Assembly (NCBI GenBank): GCA_012511245.1
Contig: JAAZGM010000134.1
Location: 5,349 to 69,348, forward strand
DNA: 64,000 bases
From: Methanomicrobiales archaeon
Lineage (GTDB): Archaea; Halobacteriota; Methanomicrobia; Methanomicrobiales; Methanoculleaceae
Reading direction: 5' to 3'
A program made the translations under genes and the position numbers. Below are positions 17,014 through 26,067 of the stretch, in pieces; the stretch's first letter is position 1, and each line of letters begins with the position of its first letter. The notes beneath the pieces are model-generated. The model was not told the DNA's origin. It saw nothing but the letters and a program-made list of their open reading frames with translations, and searched no databases.

Positions 17014-17277
17014 ATGGCAAGTCCAGAAGAAACAATACGGATCTGCATCCAGATGCTGCAGAATATCAGTGAAGATTCCACTATTCCAAGAAATATTCGA
17101 CGTGTTGCAGATTCAACCAGATCAGTCCTTCAGGATGAATCAAGAAGCATCGGCCTTCGTGCCGCAACCGCAATCTCCATGATCGATGAGGTCAGCAATG
17201 ACCCGAACATGCCGGTTCATGCACGGACCCGTATCTGGGAACTGGTATCCCAGCTTGAGACGGTACCTCTCGATTAA
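17014..17277 (+). CDS. UPF0147 family protein
   Basis: An 87-aa all-helical protein, MASPEETIRICIQMLQNISE with EDSTIPRNIRRVADSTRSVL, which is the strongly conserved UPF0147 core of Euryarchaeota. The function is unknown. An AAGGGG sequence lies 8 nt before the ATG and a TATA-like element (16968-16976) sits about 40 nt upstream, indicating its own promoter. Confidence 0.88.
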   Translation: MASPEETIRICIQMLQNISEDSTIPRNIRRVADSTRSVLQDESRSIGLRAATAISMIDEVSNDPNMPVHARTRIWELVSQLETVPLD

Positions 17278-17383
17278 ATCAATCAATTCTCCCCGGGTGA
17301 TTCCGGAAGCTGGGTATGCTATCCCGGCTGCCGGCTAAAACACCATACTCCTTTTGTCCGCCGCACGGCGGTTGTGCCATACA

Positions 17384-17797
17384 TCATCCCATGACGGTGA
17401 CGTGGACCGTCCGCTCGCGCCTCGACCGCACGTCGAGTTCGAGGAGGACGATCTGCTGCCAGGTGCCGCATGCAAGCGCACCGCTGATGACCGGGACGGA
17501 GAGTGACGGGCCGACGATCGCCGCCCTGACGTGAGAGCGGCCGTTGCCGTCGCCCCATGCCGCGTCGTGGGCGTAGGGGATGTCATCCGGGGCGACGACC
17601 GAGAGCGCCCGGCGGAGGTCTAAGAGCACGCCGGGTTCGTACTCGATGGTCGTGACGGCGGCGGTCGAGCCCACGACGAAGATGTTCACAAGTCCGTCCC
17701 GAACACCGCTCTCGGCGACCGCCTGCGCTACCCGGGGCGTGAGGTTGACGATCTCGCCTTCGCCATGGGTATCTACCTGGATTGTCGTACGATACAT
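17384..17797 (-). CDS. YjbQ/UPF0047 family protein (secondary thiamine-phosphate synthase type)
   Basis: A 137-aa beta-rich enzyme of the YjbQ family: VNIFVVGSTAAVTTIEYEPG, then AHDAAWGDGNGRSHVRAA and IVGPSLSVPVISGALACGTW, with the conserved His and Asp/Asn residues of the presumed active site and the usual GTWQQI ending. Members have weak thiamine-phosphate synthase activity in vitro; the true role is unclear. The ATG at 17797 is preceded by GAGGTG 6 nt upstream, which decides against the longer frame to 17839. Confidence 0.85.
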   Translation of the reverse strand: MYRTTIQVDTHGEGEIVNLTPRVAQAVAESGVRDGLVNIFVVGSTAAVTTIEYEPGVLLDLRRALSVVAPDDIPYAHDAAWGDGNGRSHVRAAIVGPSLSVPVISGALACGTWQQIVLLELDVRSRRERTVHVTVMG

Positions 17798-17949
17798 CTT
17801 GAGCACCTCATTCGCACCTCCCGTTGTCCTGCGGGCCACTTAAATCTCATGTTCCTGAGGAACCGGCACATCCCCCCGGGGTCACGGTGTGGCGGTTCGT
17901 AAGCGCTTTATGTGCGGGACGGGTATTCCCTCTCTGGAGATGGTATCCG

Positions 17950-18165
17950 ATGCTCTATCGCTGGAAGAATGGACAGGATGTAGATGAGGCAGTCGTTGTC
18001 GTGATGAACACCCTTGATCAGGATCAGGAGATCCAGGGATGGTTGCTTCACACCCTGCAGCAGGCGATCGACGAATCCGACCTGCAACTTGCGCAGTACT
18101 TCTTTGTGGAACTTGAGCAGCACCGGCCTGAAGCGCTTGGATTCTTCAGGAAACCGGAATCTTAG
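17950..18165 (+). CDS. Small helical protein, unknown function
   Basis: A 71-aa protein, MLYRWKNGQDVDEAVVVVMN onward, predominantly helical, with an acidic middle (QQAIDESDLQLAQYFFVELEQ). No family is recognised. The start has GGAGATGG upstream at suitable distance, and third positions are G/C-rich as in neighbouring genes. It is divergent from the YjbQ-type gene. A GC palindrome (CCCGGGG and CCCCGGG, 18183-18207) follows the stop and could mark the end of the transcript. Confidence 0.5.
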   Translation: MLYRWKNGQDVDEAVVVVMNTLDQDQEIQGWLLHTLQQAIDESDLQLAQYFFVELEQHRPEALGFFRKPES

Positions 18166-18417
18166 CCCTTTCGAGGGAGATGCCCGGGGACGAGGTGACC
18201 CCGGGGTAGACGTCTTCAGGTGTTTTTCATGGATGTTACAACTGGAGACGTACGGAGCGACTTCCTGCCGATATGGGAGACCGTCGCCGCCGCCGGTCCG
18301 GTGAGGAGGATGGTGAGCACCGCGCCTGGTTTCCCCGACCACAGAGCGGTTCTGGTCATCGGATATTCTCTCATGTGAACCGGGTCCATCCCGATCCGCT
18401 GATCGCGCCGCCAAAGA

Positions 18418-18636
18418 TCACTCTGTAACTCCTTTATCCTCGTCGTCCTCGAAGCAGAAGACCTCCTCGATGGTGACGCCGAAGGTTTTTGCAATCCTGT
18501 AGGCGACCTCGATAGAGGGATTGTATTTCCCCCGCTCGATGGAGTTGATCGTCCGCCGGGTGACCCGGATTCGATCGGCAAGTTCCTCCTGGGTCATGTC
18601 GTGCATCGCGCGAAAGACCTTGATCTTGTTCTTCAT
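18418..18636 (-). CDS. Xre-family HTH transcriptional regulator
   Basis: A 72-aa protein with a single Cro/CI HTH domain: MKNKIKVFRAMHDMTQEELA then DRIRVTRRTINSIERGKY and NPSIEVAYRIAKTFGVTIEE. This short form is widespread in archaea next to small membrane proteins. The start at 18636 follows GGGGCGTAGAGACG; an upstream ATG at 18672 lies within the preceding membrane-protein frame. The upstream frame (18642-18794) ends 5 nt before this start, so the two are probably co-transcribed as a membrane protein/regulator pair. Confidence 0.82.
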   Translation of the reverse strand: MKNKIKVFRAMHDMTQEELADRIRVTRRTINSIERGKYNPSIEVAYRIAKTFGVTIEEVFCFEDDEDKGVTE

Positions 18637-18641
18637 CGTCT

Positions 18642-18794
18642 CTACGCCCCGTATTTTCTGTTGTAGTGCCATAAGAACGCACCATACAACACGGCCAGCA
18701 GCACCGTGATCGCCCCGAGCGCTGCGCCGAACGCACGGGTCGTGTCCCGGATGCGGTGGGGGCTATGGATATACTGAATTGGCGGTGACTGCAG
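18642..18794 (-). CDS. Possible small single-pass membrane protein paired with the Xre regulator
   Basis: The frame ending 5 nt before the Xre gene encodes ...IRDTTRAFGAALGAITVLLA followed by VLYGAFLWHYNRKYGA: one clear transmembrane helix and a basic tail. No ATG, GTG or TTG precedes the helix in frame. A CTG at 18794 follows AGAAGGTCTTCC, a weak Shine-Dalgarno at suitable distance, and is given provisionally as the start (50 aa). Regulators of this type are often encoded behind a two- to four-helix membrane protein (DUF2178-like); here only one helix remains, so this could also be a truncated remnant. Confidence 0.4.
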   Translation of the reverse strand: MQSPPIQYIHSPHRIRDTTRAFGAALGAITVLLAVLYGAFLWHYNRKYGA

Positions 18795-18862
18795 GGAAGA
18801 CCTTCTGCGATAGAGACAGGGAAGGGGGAACGAGTTCCCCCTCCCCGTCAGCCCCTCCCCCT

Positions 18863-19044
18863 ATGGCGATATCTCCACGGTCCACTGCATGGGCGGATGC
18901 TGGATAAGATCCATGCACGGCTGCTCGTCGGGTATCGCCATGCCTGCCCCGCCCCGCAAGAAAAAGGAGGAACGTAATACGCGGGTGGGGTGGGGACTAC
19001 GGGGGGAGCAGACCCCCACCGGCCCTTTCCCGAATGGCGATACC
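18863..19044. repeat. Dispersed intergenic repeat, copies with TATCGCCA ends
   Basis: GGTATCGCCAT (18931-18941) and ATGGCGATACC (19034-19044) are perfect 11-bp inverted ends around a 114-bp element. A related ATGGCGATATC lies at 18863-18873 with a C-rich block. The inner part (18945-19005; CTGCCCCGCCCCGCAAG ... GCGGGTGGGGTGGGG) aligns well with 45889-45950. The 18795-19195 gap between the Xre pair and gyrA holds no gene. The inverted ends and lack of coding capacity suggest a MITE-like or REP-like element. Confidence 0.55.
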
Positions 19045-19195
19045 TGCCACGACTCGTTGCATGAAGGTACGCCAGAGAAAATAAGGGTCGCCTCTGGAAC
19101 CGATCTGATCAGGACGAAAAATAAGATCCGGGCTGGATCTCAATAGACTGGTTTATGGTATTTTCATGCTGGAAGCAGACGGGAAAAGAGGAGTC

Positions 19196-21634
19196 TCACT
19201 CCCCTTCTTCCCCATCCTCTTCGGCATCCAGGATCGTGAACCCGATGACCCTGTCGCCGTCATCGAGTCGCATGACCCGGACGCCCCGGGTGCCGCGCTT
19301 CTGGATCGATACTTCGGAGACCTTCGTCCGGATGACGATACCGGATTCGCTCATCACGATGATCTCATCGTCATCGGAGACCGCCATCGACCCGATGACG
19401 TTGCCTGCCCGGACGTCGACGACGATGTTCCTGACACCCATCGTGCCCCTGCCGTGGCCGCGGAACTCATCAAACTCCGTCCGCTTCCCGTAGCCCTGCT
19501 CCGTGATGGTGAGGAGATGGTCGTTCTCGACGACGGATATCGCCTGCAGGGCATCACCGTGGCGGAGACGGATCCCCCGCACACCCATAGCGTTCCGGCG
19601 GACCGGGCGGACAGCCTCCTCGTGGAACCGGAGACTCTGCCCGAATCTCGTCGTCAGGATCAGTTCCCGGTCACCGTCGGTCGCCTTCACATCCACCAGT
19701 GTATCGCCGTCACGGAGGTTGATAGCGTTGATACCGGTCTGCCGCGGCCGCGAGAACTCATCGAGCGCCACCTTCACGACCGTCCCCGCCCTCGTTGCGA
19801 AGAAGAGGAAGTGTTCGGAGTCAAACTCCCGCACAGGGATCACCGTGGTCACCCGCTCCTCACCATCGAGGGGGAGGAGGTTGACGAGAGCCTTGCCCTT
19901 CCCGGTCCGCTGCCCCTCAGGGAGATCGTAGACCTTCAGCCAGTAGATCTTTCCCCGGTCGGTGAAGCAGAGGAGGTAGTCGTGCATATTCGCGACGAAG
20001 ACGTTCTCGACACCATCATCGTCCTTTGTCGCCATGCCGATGACGCCGCGGCCGCCGCGCCGCTGGTTCCGGTAGGTGTCGAGATCGATCCTCTTCACGT
20101 AGTTGGAGGATGTGAGCGAGACCAGCATCGGTTTGTCCTCGATGAGATCCTCCTTATCGAACGCCTCAGCCACCTGCCCGATCCGGGTTCTCCGCTCGTC
20201 GCCATAACGTGTGCCGATATCGACAAGTTCTTTCCTGATCTCGGCAAGAATGCTTTCTTCACTCGCAAGGATCGCAGACAACCGCTCGATCTCCATCGCA
20301 AGAACATCGCGCTCGTCGAGGATCTTCTGCTGCTCAAGCGCCGCAAGCCTCCGAAGCTGCATCTTCAAGATGGCATCCGCCTGCACCTCGTCGAGGGCAA
20401 ACTTTGCCACCAGGGCATTCAGGGCTTCTTCAGTCGTTCCGGATGCCCGGATCGTCGCGATGACCGCATCGATGTTGTCGAGCGCGATGAGGAGGCCGCG
20501 GAGGATATGCATCCGCTCCTCGGCTTTCGCAAGGTCGAACTCCGTCCTCCGCCTGACCACATCCACCCGATGTTTGAGGAACTCATGGATGAGTTCCTTG
20601 AGGTTCAGGGTCCGGGGCTGGCGGTCGACGATCGCGAGGTTGATGATGCCAAAGGACGACTCGAGCGCCGTGTGCTTGTAGAGGTAGTTCAGGATCACCT
20701 GAGGCGCGGTGCCCTTCTTCAGGTCGATCACGATCCGCATACCGTCGCGATCGGACTCGTCGCGGATGTCGCCGATCCCCTCGATCCTTTTGTCACGAAC
20801 GAGGTTTGCGATATGTTCGATCAGACGCGCTTTGTTCACCTGGAATGGGATCTCGGTGATGATGATCTGCGGAGTCCGCCCTTCCTCCTCGATCTCCGCA
20901 ACCCCCCTGACCACACACTTCCCGCGACCGGTGAGATAGGCATCACGGACTCCTCCGGTGCCCATCATGATCCCGCCGGTCGGGAAATCGGGACCGGGCA
21001 TGATCCGCATCAGTTCCTCAGTGGATGTGCCCGGTTCATCGATGACGCGGCAGGTCGCCTCACAGACTTCTCTGAGGTTATGAGGCGGCATGTTCGTCGC
21101 CATACCAACCGCGATCCCGCTTGACCCGTTGACGAGGAGGTTTGGGATACGGGCGGGAAGGACGTCGGGTTCCTCGAGTGATTCATCAAAGTTCGGGACG
21201 AAATCTACCGTCTTCTTGTCGATATCCGCCAGGAGCTCCTCTGAGATCTTCGTGAGCCGGGCCTCCGTATACCGCATCGCTGCAGCGGAATCCCCGTCGA
21301 TAGACCCGAAGTTACCCTGACCGTCCACCAGCGTGTGGCGGTAGGAGAAGGGCTGCGCCATCTTCACAAGCGTATCGTAGATGGCCGAATCACCGTGCGG
21401 GTGATACTTACCCATCACGTCTCCGACAACACGGGCGCTCTTCTTGTAGGGCTTGTCGCTCGTGTTGCCCATCTCCCACATCGCATAGAGGGTGCGACGA
21501 TGGACCGGCTTCAAACCGTCCCGCACATCCGGAATAGCCCGGCCGATGATCACGCTCATCGCGTAGTCGATGTAGCATGATTTCATCTCCTCTTCGATGT
21601 TGACCGGAACGATGCTGACGTGTTCAGATGTCAA
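19196..21634 (-). CDS. gyrA: DNA gyrase subunit A
   Basis: An 812-aa type IIA topoisomerase subunit that breaks and rejoins DNA to introduce negative supercoils with GyrB. The catalytic Tyr is Y122 in AMRYTEARL. The quinolone-determining region reads HPHGDSAIYDTLV, keeping Ser83 and Asp87 of the Escherichia coli numbering. The C-terminal wrapping domain has the GyrA box NQRRGGRG, which separates gyrase from topoisomerase IV. Start is a TTG at 21634 preceded by AAAGGAGGTGA; the first 11 bases overlap the gyrB end. Bacterial-type gyrase in Methanomicrobia is known to derive from ancient transfer. Confidence 0.97.
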   Translation of the reverse strand: MTSEHVSIVPVNIEEEMKSCYIDYAMSVIIGRAIPDVRDGLKPVHRRTLYAMWEMGNTSDKPYKKSARVVGDVMGKYHPHGDSAIYDTLVKMAQPFSYRHTLVDGQGNFGSIDGDSAAAMRYTEARLTKISEELLADIDKKTVDFVPNFDESLEEPDVLPARIPNLLVNGSSGIAVGMATNMPPHNLREVCEATCRVIDEPGTSTEELMRIMPGPDFPTGGIMMGTGGVRDAYLTGRGKCVVRGVAEIEEEGRTPQIIITEIPFQVNKARLIEHIANLVRDKRIEGIGDIRDESDRDGMRIVIDLKKGTAPQVILNYLYKHTALESSFGIINLAIVDRQPRTLNLKELIHEFLKHRVDVVRRRTEFDLAKAEERMHILRGLLIALDNIDAVIATIRASGTTEEALNALVAKFALDEVQADAILKMQLRRLAALEQQKILDERDVLAMEIERLSAILASEESILAEIRKELVDIGTRYGDERRTRIGQVAEAFDKEDLIEDKPMLVSLTSSNYVKRIDLDTYRNQRRGGRGVIGMATKDDDGVENVFVANMHDYLLCFTDRGKIYWLKVYDLPEGQRTGKGKALVNLLPLDGEERVTTVIPVREFDSEHFLFFATRAGTVVKVALDEFSRPRQTGINAINLRDGDTLVDVKATDGDRELILTTRFGQSLRFHEEAVRPVRRNAMGVRGIRLRHGDALQAISVVENDHLLTITEQGYGKRTEFDEFRGHGRGTMGVRNIVVDVRAGNVIGSMAVSDDDEIIVMSESGIVIRTKVSEVSIQKRGTRGVRVMRLDDGDRVIGFTILDAEEDGEEGE

Positions 21635-23594
21635 GGTTGTTCACCTCCTTTGCATGCCGGCGGATGAAATCCCTGCGGGCATCAACGTTCTCTCCCATGA
21701 GTTTCTCGAATATCGCGTTTGCGTAAACGGCATCCTCGATCTTCACCTGCTTGAGCACCCGGTTCGCCGGATCCATCGTGGTGCTCCAGAGCTGGCCGGC
21801 GTTCATCTCACCAAGACCCTTGTAGCGCTGGATCGTGACGCCTTTCTCGCCCCATTCACCGGTGATCTCGCGCATCTCCTCCTCGCGGTAGGCATACTTC
21901 TCCTGCCTGCCTTTTGCAATCCGGTAGAGGGGCGGCTGGGCGATGTAGATGTAGCCGTTCTCAACGAGCGCCGGCAGATAGCGGTAGAAGAACGTGAGAA
22001 GAAGCGTCCGGATGTGTGCACCATCGACATCGGCATCGGTCATCAGGATGATGTGGTGGTAGCGAGCCCGCTCTACATCGAAGTTATCGCCGATTCCGGT
22101 CCCTATGGCGGATATCAGCGCCTGAATCTCGGCATTCTTCAGGCTCCTGTGTTCTGACGCCTTCTCGACGTTCAGGATCTTCCCCCGCAACGGGAGGATT
22201 GCCTGGAATTTTCTGTCCCGCCCCTGTTTTGCGGAACCGCCTGCCGAATCTCCTTCCACGATATAGAGTTCGCTCTTTGCCGGGTCACGCTCCTGACAGT
22301 CGGCAAGTTTCCCGGGAAGGCCGGTCGACTCCAGCGTGCTCTTCCTCCGGGCGAGTTCGCGAGCGTTCCGGGCGGCTTCCCGCGCCCGTGCTGCAGCCAT
22401 CGCCTTATCCACGATCGTCTGGAGAGTTCTCGGATGCTCCTCGAAGTACTCGGTGAGCGATGAGTAGACGAGTGAGTCCACGATGCCCCTGACGTTGCTG
22501 TTTCCAAGGCGCATCTTGGTCTGCCCCTCAAACTGCGGGTTTGCCACCCGGGTGCTGATGATAGAGGCGAGCCCTTCCCTGACATCCTCACCCCGGATCT
22601 GGGCATCGTTGGTCTTGAGGAGGTTGTTCCTCCGTGCTGCGTTGTTGATCGCCCGGGTGATGGCGCTCCGGAACCCCTCAAGGTGAGTTCCACCCTCGCG
22701 CGTGTTGACGCTGTTGACGTAGGTGTAGACCGTCTCTGTGTATGAGTTATTGTATTGCAGGGCGACCTCGACCTCAACCATGCTCTCAGGATCGCGTTTC
22801 TGGAAGTAGATGATGTCATCGTGGAGGCTCTCCTTCCCTTCGGCGAGGTGGGCGACGAACTGTCGGAGACCATCTTTGAAGCAGTAGACCGCCGCGTCTC
22901 CGGTGCGTTCGTCCTGCAGAACGATCGTGAGACCGCTGTTCAAATATGCGAGTTCGCGGAGCCGGTGATCCAGCACATCGTAGTCGTACTCGACGGTCTC
23001 GAAGATCGACCGATCGGGCTGGAACGTTATCCGGGTTCCCCGAAGCCGTTCGTAGTCGATCTGCTGCCCGTCCAGAGGGCCGTAACGCTCCTCGTACCGC
23101 GCCTCCATCTCATGCTCGGTCTCAGGGCGGCTCGTGAGTGGTTTTGCGACCTGGCCCTGCCGGAACTGCATCGTGTAGACGTTGCCATCCCGGAAGACCG
23201 TTGCATCAAGCCAGCTTGCAAGGGCGTTGACGACTGAGACGCCGACGCCGTGCAGTCCGCCGGAGACCTGGTAGGTATTCTTGTCGAACTTTCCGCCGGC
23301 ATGAAGCACAGTGAGGACGATCTCAAGAGCGCTCTTGCCATACTGGGGCATGATGTCGACCGGGATACCGCGCCCGTTATCATCAACTGTGACCGAGCCG
23401 TCCCGGTTGATGGTCACCTGTATCCGGTCGCAGAACCCGGCGAGAGCCTCGTCTACGGCGTTGTCCACGACCTCGTAGACCAGATGGTGCAGCCCCCGAC
23501 TCTCTGTGCTGCCGATGTACATGGCGGGGCGCTCCCGCACCGGCCTCAGGCCTTCCAGTACCGTGATGTGTGAAGCATCGTATGTATCAGTCAT
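21624..23594 (-). CDS. gyrB: DNA gyrase subunit B
   Basis: A 656-aa ATPase subunit of gyrase. GHKL ATP site: YEVVDNAVDEALAGFCD, VDDNGRGIPVD and GGLHGVGVSVVNALA. TOPRIM domain: ELYIVEGDSAGGSAKQGRDR and LMTDADVDGAHIRTLL. The C-terminal QIKRYKGLGEMN-type motif is present as VTIQRYKGLGEMNAGQLW. The length matches the short GyrB form of archaea and many bacteria, without the proteobacterial insertion. It is first in a gyrBA operon; a TATA-like AATATATAC lies around 23646-23656 upstream. Confidence 0.97.
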   Translation of the reverse strand: MTDTYDASHITVLEGLRPVRERPAMYIGSTESRGLHHLVYEVVDNAVDEALAGFCDRIQVTINRDGSVTVDDNGRGIPVDIMPQYGKSALEIVLTVLHAGGKFDKNTYQVSGGLHGVGVSVVNALASWLDATVFRDGNVYTMQFRQGQVAKPLTSRPETEHEMEARYEERYGPLDGQQIDYERLRGTRITFQPDRSIFETVEYDYDVLDHRLRELAYLNSGLTIVLQDERTGDAAVYCFKDGLRQFVAHLAEGKESLHDDIIYFQKRDPESMVEVEVALQYNNSYTETVYTYVNSVNTREGGTHLEGFRSAITRAINNAARRNNLLKTNDAQIRGEDVREGLASIISTRVANPQFEGQTKMRLGNSNVRGIVDSLVYSSLTEYFEEHPRTLQTIVDKAMAAARAREAARNARELARRKSTLESTGLPGKLADCQERDPAKSELYIVEGDSAGGSAKQGRDRKFQAILPLRGKILNVEKASEHRSLKNAEIQALISAIGTGIGDNFDVERARYHHIILMTDADVDGAHIRTLLLTFFYRYLPALVENGYIYIAQPPLYRIAKGRQEKYAYREEEMREITGEWGEKGVTIQRYKGLGEMNAGQLWSTTMDPANRVLKQVKIEDAVYANAIFEKLMGENVDARRDFIRRHAKEVNNLDI

Positions 23595-23833
23595 CTGTGA
23601 CCTCCGCTGAACAAGCGGCGTCCTGAATCGCAGTAAAATACACAGTATATATTGGTTTTATAACCACTTATACTGAACGGCCTCCGTGGATACGCTGATT
23701 TGCGCCGTTTCAGCATATTTCCAGCCGTCCGGAGCCTCCATGCAGATATGCCTCTCTGCCGGGGCGGCAGGGTTACCCCGGCCTATATGGACTCGGCGAT
23801 TCTGCCGGCGCGCGCCGGGAGGGAGGAGACTTC

Positions 23834-24157
23834 TCAGTCATACTTCCCTGTGTCTGGATCCGGTATGCCGAGTTCTATATCGACTGCAATCGCGATCCGG
23901 TTGAGGATTCGCCTGATATCTGCTGCATCTTCTTTGTCCAGGATGCCCGGTTGGTGCCAGAGCACCATCTTACGGAGCCGTCCGACGAGTTCCTCGATCT
24001 CAGTTCCCCGGAACTGGACCGGGACGATGAACTCTGAGAGATGATCTGCAGCGCCAAAGAAGGCCCTCTCGGGAGGGAGGCCGAAGTGCCGTGAGAGAAG
24101 CATGAGGTTGACGATGAAACCCCTGCCGAACTCGCTCTTCATAGAGATGGATCGCAT
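23834..24157 (-). CDS. Hypothetical protein, helical, unknown function
   Basis: A protein of 107 aa (or 102 from the second Met at 24142): MKSEFGRGFIVNLMLLSRHF, then AADHLSEFIVPVQFRGTEIE and a C-terminal helical segment ending DIELGIPDPDTGKYD. It is soluble and helical with several conserved-looking aromatic residues. No family is recognised with certainty. It lies on the same strand as the cbi genes but 231 bases downstream, a gap with no visible gene, so it is probably separate. Confidence 0.6.
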   Translation of the reverse strand: MRSISMKSEFGRGFIVNLMLLSRHFGLPPERAFFGAADHLSEFIVPVQFRGTEIEELVGRLRKMVLWHQPGILDKEDAADIRRILNRIAIAVDIELGIPDPDTGKYD

Positions 24158-24388
24158 GGGAGCCTACATAATTGTGTTGACTGAGAACGGTAAAGTATCG
24201 GGCACAGTTCAACACTCTCCGGTTTTCTCAAGATCTTGTCCGCACATAGGATGCCCGTCGTCTGCCGCATCTCCCCGGGCCACGGTGGCGGGGCAATAGT
24301 GCCGGTTCCGGGACATCTGGATGATCTCCTCCGGAATAATTACAAAACACCCCTGTGTTCCGGCAACCGGCAGGGTTCAATGGCAGGA

Positions 24389-25204
24389 TTATGTAAACAG
24401 ATAAGTTCCGGCCGAGACCGCCACGATGAAGATGAATGATGCCGCCAGAAACGCCCATTCCCCGGGGTGCAGGGGCTTTTTTGCAAGAAATATATACGAA
24501 GCCTTTCCGTAGCTCCGGCAGAGCATGCTGACATATGTGCGCTCCCCCTGCTCAAACGACCTGATAAAGACCGACCCGATTGTATAACTCATCTGCCTGA
24601 TGCGATACACGTACGGCAAAGAACCGTCGAATACGTCGAAGCACCGGGTTTCAAGCGCATGCCTCACCCTGTTGAACATGTCGGCAAAGACGAATAGATA
24701 TCGTATCATCATGCCCAGAGCGAGTGCAAACTCCGGTGGCAGACCCAGCCTCGCGGCGCCGTCCAGAAGATCCTGCATCCTGGTCGTCGAGGAGAGCAGG
24801 ATGATGAAGGAGATGCAGACCAAAAACTTGGCCCCAAGGATAGTAGCGAACTCCATCGATTCGGCGAATATGTGTATCCCGAAGGGCAGGTCGAAGATCG
24901 CGTGAACGCTGGAATACCGCGGATTTTCAAAGAATATCTGAAAGAATATGATGAAAAAGCCGAACGGAAGGATCATAAGGAACCGCTTCACAAAAACCAG
25001 CGGGGGCAGCCGGGAGAACGCCCACAAACAGAGAAAGAAGAGGAACATCACCTCCCCGAAGAGATAGGTCTTTGTGGAGTACGGGAATGCCACAACGGCA
25101 ATGATGCATGCGAAGCATATGAGAATCTTCACTCTTGCATCCAGGCGGTGGACCGGGCTGTCACGGTATGCCATGCGTTCGATGTCGTAAAGCTCATCGA
25201 TCAT
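24389..25204 (-). CDS. cbiQ: ECF transporter T component CbiQ (cobalt/nickel)
   Basis: A 271-aa integral membrane protein with five to six helices. The T-component signatures are visible: HRLDARVKILICFA near the N-terminus, and two coupling-helix motifs with the ARG-like pattern (QDLLDGAARLGLPPEFALAL and RTYVSMLCRSYG). It couples ATP hydrolysis by CbiO to the substrate-binding CbiM. The start overlaps the end of cbiO by 4 nt. It is the last gene of the cbiMNOQ operon. Confidence 0.92.
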   Translation of the reverse strand: MIDELYDIERMAYRDSPVHRLDARVKILICFACIIAVVAFPYSTKTYLFGEVMFLFFLCLWAFSRLPPLVFVKRFLMILPFGFFIIFFQIFFENPRYSSVHAIFDLPFGIHIFAESMEFATILGAKFLVCISFIILLSSTTRMQDLLDGAARLGLPPEFALALGMMIRYLFVFADMFNRVRHALETRCFDVFDGSLPYVYRIRQMSYTIGSVFIRSFEQGERTYVSMLCRSYGKASYIFLAKKPLHPGEWAFLAASFIFIVAVSAGTYLFT

Positions 25205-26034
25205 GGCGATCCCTTGAGTTTCTCAAGAAGTGCCGCTTCTACTTCATCGTATGTGTATCCCATCCGAATGTCTACCCCCTGACGCTGGAGCGAACGAATC
25301 AGCCGCGGGAGCACGGGTACCTGCAGGTGTGCGAAACTCAAGAGATCTTCCTGCACGAAGACCTCCTGAACAGTTCCCTTGCCGATAACAGATCCCCTGT
25401 TCATGATCCAGATCTCGTCTGCGATCTCGGTGACGATATCGAGATGGTGCGTGGAGGTGATCACGGTCATGCCGTATTTTTCCGGGAGTGTATTGATGAA
25501 ATCGATCAGATCGGAGACGCCTTGCGGGTCAAGGCCCGCCGTTGGTTCATCCATGACCATCACCTGAGGCTCCATGGCGATGATCCCTGCAATGGAGACT
25601 CGCTTCTTTTCTCCTCCGCTCAGGTGATGAGGAACGCGATTTCGGAGTTCTTCGATTCCGACAATCCGAAGTGCTTCATCGACGCGGTGCTGGATGGTTT
25701 TACTGTCAAGACCGAGGTTTGCCGGTCCGAACGCCACATCCTGCTCGACGGTCGGTGAGATGATCTGGTCGTCCGGATTCTGGAAGACGATACCGACGAA
25801 CTTCCGCACATCCCTGATATTCTGCCTGGTGATCGGCTCGCCTCTGATGAGCACCTCCCCGGATGTCGGCTTGAGAATGCCGTTGAAATGCTTGAAAAGC
25901 GTGCTCTTTCCTGCGCCGTTCGCTCCTATTACCGCGATCAGTTTCTTCCTGCCCGCAACGAAGTTGACATTGTCCAGGGCCAGGTCGGTGCCCCGATAGG
26001 AGTACCGGAGATTACGGGTCTCGATCAGATGCAT
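25201..26034 (-). CDS. cbiO: ECF transporter ATPase CbiO (cobalt/nickel)
   Basis: A 277-aa ABC ATPase. Walker A GANGAGKSTLFKHFNG, Q-loop VGIVFQNPDDQI, signature LSGGEKKRVSIAG, Walker B QVMVMDEPTAGLD and the switch His in VITSTHHLD are all intact. The NPDDQI Q-loop is typical of ECF ATPases of metal and vitamin importers. It is placed between the CbiN-like gene (33 nt upstream) and cbiQ (overlapping by 4 nt). Confidence 0.94.
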   Translation of the reverse strand: MHLIETRNLRYSYRGTDLALDNVNFVAGRKKLIAVIGANGAGKSTLFKHFNGILKPTSGEVLIRGEPITRQNIRDVRKFVGIVFQNPDDQIISPTVEQDVAFGPANLGLDSKTIQHRVDEALRIVGIEELRNRVPHHLSGGEKKRVSIAGIIAMEPQVMVMDEPTAGLDPQGVSDLIDFINTLPEKYGMTVITSTHHLDIVTEIADEIWIMNRGSVIGKGTVQEVFVQEDLLSFAHLQVPVLPRLIRSLQRQGVDIRMGYTYDEVEAALLEKLKGSP

Positions 26035-26067
26035 GTATAGTCGGCACTTCGAAAAATTGGAGATATA

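Noticed and set aside
18229..18378. 49-codon frame MDVTTGDVRSDFLPIWETVA
   Set aside because: No ribosome site or family and no second support; it may be chance in a GC-rich gap.
19166..21124. Open frame of about 650 codons on the plus strand opposite gyrA
   Set aside because: Antisense shadow of gyrA with a composition dominated by His, Asp and Arg; gyrA motifs on the other strand are decisive.
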